Shown piece after piece: positions 60,042-64,000 of a stretch of 64,000 nucleotides of DNA. Source of the stretch: Sediminibacterium sp. Its GTDB lineage: Bacteria; Bacteroidota; Bacteroidia; Chitinophagales; Chitinophagaceae. Position 1 is the stretch's first letter. The number at the start of each line of letters is the position of its first letter. The stretch is taken from positions 62,001-126,000 of the forward strand of contig JAOASM010000050.1 of the NCBI GenBank assembly GCA_030158665.1, given 5' to 3'. The position numbers were made by a program, and so were the translations under genes. The notes beneath the pieces are model-generated. The model had not been told where the DNA came from. It did no database searches and saw only the letters and a program-made list of their open reading frames with translations.

Positions 60042-60629
60042 CTATTGAATGCCATAACTATTTAATAATGCTTTGTATTGTTCGCTATTTCTACGGCGAA
60101 TACTTTCTTGTCCTACTAGATCTTGGATTTTCATGAAGCCATCGATGATCGCTTCTGGTCTTGGAGGACAACCTGGTACATACACATCTACAGGAATCAC
60201 TTGGTCAATCCCTTGCAATACACTGTAGGTATCAAAAATGCCGCCACTAGATGCACAAGCACCAACTGCAATCACCCAACGTGGTTCAGCCATCTGAATA
60301 TATACTTGTCTCAAAACTGGCGCCATTTTTTTTGCAATCGTTCCCATTACCATCAACAAATCACATTGACGTGGAGAGAAACCTACACGCTCCGATCCAA
60401 AACGAGATAAGTCATAATGCGATGCCATGGTTGCCATGAATTCAATACCACAACAAGATGTTGCGAATGGCAAAGGCCACAAAGAATTTTTTCTTGCAAG
60501 ACCGACTACAGAACTTAATTGCGTTGCAAAAAAACCATCGCCTGTAACACCATCTGGTGCTTTACCCATTCCAATTGCATCAGCAATTTCTGCTTCTTTT
60601 GGATGTATGTTAAATCTTACTGGACGCAT
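60042..60629 (-). CDS. nuoB: NADH-quinone oxidoreductase subunit B
   Basis: SLWPLPFATSCCGIEFMA, SPRQCDLLMVMGTI, VPGCPPRPEAIIDG. Confidence 0.97.
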   Translation of the reverse strand: MRPVRFNIHPKEAEIADAIGMGKAPDGVTGDGFFATQLSSVVGLARKNSLWPLPFATSCCGIEFMATMASHYDLSRFGSERVGFSPRQCDLLMVMGTIAKKMAPVLRQVYIQMAEPRWVIAVGACASSGGIFDTYSVLQGIDQVIPVDVYVPGCPPRPEAIIDGFMKIQDLVGQESIRRRNSEQYKALLNSYGIQ

Positions 60630-60654
60630 AATGAATGCTTTATATTTTTAAAAA

Positions 60655-61020
60655 TTAATCTTCCCACTTAAGTGCTCCTTTCTTGATGATGTAAACAAAT
60701 CCCACCAAGAAAAAACAAACAAATAAAACCACTTCGAAAAATCCAGCCCAGCCTAAACTTTTGAAATTGACTGCGTAGGGATAAAAGAAAATAACTTCAA
60801 CATCGAACAACACAAATAAAATAGCTACTAAAAAATATTTGATGGCCATTGGCGATCTTGCATCACCATGAGACTCAATTCCACTCGCAAAATTTTCTAA
60901 CTTGTCTGATGTTTTTCGCTTTGGGCCTAATAAGCTTGACACCAAAATCATGATGGCCACGAAGCCACCAGCAAATAATATTTGCAATGCAATTGGTAAG
61001 TAATTTGCAGCACTATTCAT
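60655..61020 (-). CDS. nuoA: NADH-quinone oxidoreductase subunit A
   Basis: KLENFASGIESHGDAR, YFLVAILFVLFDVEVIFFYPYAV. Confidence 0.95.
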   Translation of the reverse strand: MNSAANYLPIALQILFAGGFVAIMILVSSLLGPKRKTSDKLENFASGIESHGDARSPMAIKYFLVAILFVLFDVEVIFFYPYAVNFKSLGWAGFFEVVLFVCFFLVGFVYIIKKGALKWED

Positions 61021-61072
61021 TTCTAAGTCGTTTAGGTGCCGCAAAAATACGCAAAGGATACTTGTTTTAACT

Positions 61073-61102
61073 AAAAACTCCCCATAAATGGGGAGTTTTT
61101 TG
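61073..61102 (-). terminator. Rho-independent terminator between the TPR gene and nuoA
   Basis: AAAAACTCCCCATAAATGGGGAGTTTTTT. Confidence 0.85.
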
Positions 61103-61146
61103 AATCTTTTTTTTAAAGCCTATAAGGGGCTAAAAATTGTCTTGTT

Positions 61147-62904
61147 CTAGTTCTTGTTTTCAGCTGGTGCATCTGGTGCAGGCTTTTGGTTTCCTTGCAT
61201 CTTTTTGATGATTTCCCAGTTCTTAACTAAGCTCTCCTTGATTTTTACAGTTTGAGCTTCGCCAGGCATCAATTCCAATACTTTATCACACATGCCAATT
61301 GCCTTTTCTAAGTCTTTTGTTTCGTTATAATATCCCATCATAGCATAGTAATTGTTTACCAATGCTTGCTTATTCTTAACTGGATCTTTCAACAAAAACT
61401 CATTTTGCAAGGTTACAGCTTGAAAAACGATACCTAAATTATTGGCAGTATCGATTAATTTAGCCCCTTTTACGTTGAAAGAATATCCATTTGGACGATC
61501 TGGGAAAGCAGTGATATATTGCTTTGCAATATCTGTTGTTGATACCCCATCTTTTGCATTTAAAGCGACGCTAGACAATTTGTAATAATACACTTCGTCT
61601 TTGATCCCTCTTAGGTTAAAATAGTTCGTATTCCATTTTAATGCATCTACATACATATTTGATTTTTCAAACATATCTGCACCTAATTTGTAATATTTCA
61701 TGCGATTCGCTTTCACTGTATCCGCTGTTATTGCCTTTTCAAGGATGCCCGCTAAAACGGTTTCATTTCCTCTGAATTTAGACAAGACTTTAACCGCCAA
61801 TTCGTAATCTGTATTTTGTACTTTATCTGCAGAGCTAGTATTGATAAATTGCTCGATATAGCTTTTAGCTTGAACTGAATCCCCTTTACGGTCATAGTTA
61901 TAAGCTAACAAAACACCTAAACGAGGCAGTGCAGCAATACCTATTGACGTTTCTAATTCCTTAGCCTTGGCTAATGAAGCATCATATTGACCAGCACGGA
62001 ATAAATAATCTGCGTTAAAGATATCCAATGCAGGATCCTTATCGGCATTTTGTAAGAAAAGGTCAAGATTTGCCTTTGCTGTTTCGGTATTCTTATCCGC
62101 ATAGTATTGATACAGTGCAAAATATGTAGGAGCAAACTTAGGATCTGCTTCTAATGACTTTTTAAAATATTCATCAAATGATTCTAAGTTATTTTGAGAT
62201 TGGTATACTTTACCAATTCTATAATAAGGATAGGCGTTTTGTGGATCTCTATTAATGGCTTCCATGAAAGCTGTTACAGCTTCTCCTCCATTTTCGCCAC
62301 CCAATTTAAGATAGTTAATCCCTAAATTAACATACAAACTAGGCATCACAGGAGTGCCTTCGTATGCAGAAATAGTTTCTTTTAATTTATCTATTGCATA
62401 TTGATGATCGCCCACATTAGAAGGCACTTCAGAGTGGATATAACCAATTGCATTTACAATTTCTTGACTTGGCTTTCCTTTGAATTTACCCTTTGTATTT
62501 AAAGTAGTTGTGATAGCAACTTCTAAAGTTTGCTTGATCGCATTGATATCTGCGGTTTCGCCAGCTTCCAATAATTGTACATGGGCTGTTCCTACCAAAA
62601 TCCAAGCGTTATTGCCTAATTCGTCTGCTGCTTTTTTAAACAATTCTTTCGTTGATTGTACAAACGCTTTTTCAGGAGCACCTGCACCATTTTGTGACAA
62701 GATCGCTTCGCCATACCAAAATATGGTCTCTGGATCTTTTGCGTTTTTTTCATACGCATCTTTAAAGAAAGCTAAAGCAGATTTGTTCTTTTCATAACGC
62801 ATCAATTTCAATCCCTCGTTTAATGGAGATACAGGTACTTGCGCATTTACTCCAGTCAAAGCAAATGCAACTCCCATCATCAATACAACCAATTTTTTCA
62901 TCAC
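61147..62904 (-). CDS. Tetratricopeptide-repeat secreted protein
   Basis: Signal peptide LVVLMMGVAFALTGVNAQ; TPR-like helical repeats (AYPYYRIGKVYQSQNNLESFDEYFKKSLEADP). Confidence 0.85.
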   Translation of the reverse strand: MMKKLVVLMMGVAFALTGVNAQVPVSPLNEGLKLMRYEKNKSALAFFKDAYEKNAKDPETIFWYGEAILSQNGAGAPEKAFVQSTKELFKKAADELGNNAWILVGTAHVQLLEAGETADINAIKQTLEVAITTTLNTKGKFKGKPSQEIVNAIGYIHSEVPSNVGDHQYAIDKLKETISAYEGTPVMPSLYVNLGINYLKLGGENGGEAVTAFMEAINRDPQNAYPYYRIGKVYQSQNNLESFDEYFKKSLEADPKFAPTYFALYQYYADKNTETAKANLDLFLQNADKDPALDIFNADYLFRAGQYDASLAKAKELETSIGIAALPRLGVLLAYNYDRKGDSVQAKSYIEQFINTSSADKVQNTDYELAVKVLSKFRGNETVLAGILEKAITADTVKANRMKYYKLGADMFEKSNMYVDALKWNTNYFNLRGIKDEVYYYKLSSVALNAKDGVSTTDIAKQYITAFPDRPNGYSFNVKGAKLIDTANNLGIVFQAVTLQNEFLLKDPVKNKQALVNNYYAMMGYYNETKDLEKAIGMCDKVLELMPGEAQTVKIKESLVKNWEIIKKMQGNQKPAPDAPAENKN

Positions 62905-63093
62905 AGGTGTTTTTGTATTTTATAAATTATGCTCATTTCAAAACCCTCATTTCGCGAATAATTCGAAGAAAAACAGGGGAACCAAAGTTGCTCTTTTAAG
63001 AATCAACTTTGAGAAGTCTAAAAATATTAATTTTTTCGCAAGAATTCGATTTAATTTTTAGTTAATTCTACTAAAACTTGTTAGCATTTACAA

Positions 63094-63993
63094 CTATTCT
63101 AGCAAACTATTCCTTTTTTTAAAGCCCATTTTCGCTGGCACCAAAAATGAACGCTTAAAAATTAGCTGCCCTCTTTCCAAACTTAGAAAGTTTAAAAATC
63201 CAGTGCCCAAGCCTGCTGCATTTTCTTTTAAAATATAATAAATAGGTAATGTAAGCGGATATTGCGCCTTACTAATTGTAGCAGGAGATGGCTTGGAGAA
63301 AAAACCTTTTTCAATACATTGCGTACACTCTACTAAACCTAATTTTACTTTCTTTCGTAATTCAACTTGTGCAGGATCATAACCGTCACCGATCCAATTC
63401 ATCCCCACAAACCCAATGGCATCATCATGTGTAGCGATATAGTCTATCACTTCCTTGCTGCCATTTGCAGCAACCACATTTTTTCCTAACCCTGCATCCT
63501 TCACCAAACTGTCTTTTAAAAAGCGAATGATGCCTGTTAAATTATTACCATCCATCACCACTTTTTTATCGGACTTTCCTGTAAGTCTTTGACTCAACTC
63601 GTCTAAACTAAAAACAGAATCCTTGGCCGACTTATGCACCAATACTGCCACTGCATTGTAGGCTAAAATCGCAAAATTAGGATTGTAACTTAGGCTTTTT
63701 TTATATTCAACCTGCTCTTGTTTGTTCAAGCCACGGGTGACGAAAATCATCCTTGTACTATCATTGGCTAAGTCTTTAAAACAATCAATCTCTGATTTAT
63801 AGCTTGCCTCGATTTTTGCCTTTGGATTACTCTCTAAAAACACTTTTAATTGCTCCTCCATAAAAGGCCTAAAACTCTCCTCTACTGAAATTCGAATGAA
63901 ACCTTCATTGGGTGTATCCTGCGCCTTTTCAAGGGTATTGGTACATGAAGCAAATAAAAGAAGGCATATCCATACTGAAAATAAAGATCTCAT
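63094..63993 (-). CDS. PstS-like phosphate-binding lipoprotein
   Basis: Lipobox LFSVWICLLLFASC; PBP-like fold sequence (GLNKQEQVEY, AVAVLVHKSAKDSVFSLDEL, GSKEVIDYIATHDDAIGFVGMNWI). Confidence 0.82.
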   Translation of the reverse strand: MRSLFSVWICLLLFASCTNTLEKAQDTPNEGFIRISVEESFRPFMEEQLKVFLESNPKAKIEASYKSEIDCFKDLANDSTRMIFVTRGLNKQEQVEYKKSLSYNPNFAILAYNAVAVLVHKSAKDSVFSLDELSQRLTGKSDKKVVMDGNNLTGIIRFLKDSLVKDAGLGKNVVAANGSKEVIDYIATHDDAIGFVGMNWIGDGYDPAQVELRKKVKLGLVECTQCIEKGFFSKPSPATISKAQYPLTLPIYYILKENAAGLGTGFLNFLSLERGQLIFKRSFLVPAKMGFKKRNSLLE

Positions 63994-64000
63994 AAGTGCT

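Noticed and set aside
1-64000. Search for CRISPR arrays, tRNA/rRNA genes, transposases, integrases and phage genes
   Set aside because: None recognised by eye; the only dense tandem repeat is the coding KKAAP array. Small ncRNAs in intergenic regions cannot be excluded without covariance-model searches.

Overview
The window is a chromosomal segment of a Bacteroidota genome, probably Chitinophagaceae-like judging from SusC/SusD, GldF/GldG, the short NuoG and the MotA/ExbD/ExbD/TonB set. It is mostly core and metabolic DNA. I saw no tRNA, rRNA, CRISPR array, transposase or phage module. From left to right it contains: the 3' part of an MsbA-type ABC exporter; a low-GC pair of overlapping lipoprotein genes; a DksA-like protein with a long histone-H1-like KKAAP(A/V) tail; ileS and lspA; a TerC-family protein; a fused GldF-GldG; iscA, iscU and iscS; methylmalonyl-CoA epimerase; rnc, fabF and acpP; a sucrose-use operon (MFS permease, fructokinase, amylosucrase); an outer-membrane barrel with a vanadium-haloperoxidase-like lipoprotein; two giant FG-GAP/VCBS lipoproteins with SusD and SusC; a LacI regulator with a beta-PGM-like HAD protein; mnmE; tonB/exbD/exbD/exbB; a DUF5117-type metalloprotease; a MacB-like permease; a complete 14-gene nuo operon; and a TPR protein with a PstS-like lipoprotein. 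The most interesting signal is a pair of nearly identical LacI-type palindromes (GCAAACGTTTGC and GCAAAGGTTTGC). One lies upstream of lacI and the other upstream of the sucrose/amylosucrase operon about 20 kb away, which suggests one regulon covering sucrose uptake, glucan synthesis and possibly the SusCD-VCBS locus. Other observations are the KKAAP-DksA fusion without zinc-binding cysteines, the GldF-GldG fusion, the lipoprotein pair next to a 24-nt perfect inverted repeat, and a dyad upstream of the haloperoxidase gene.
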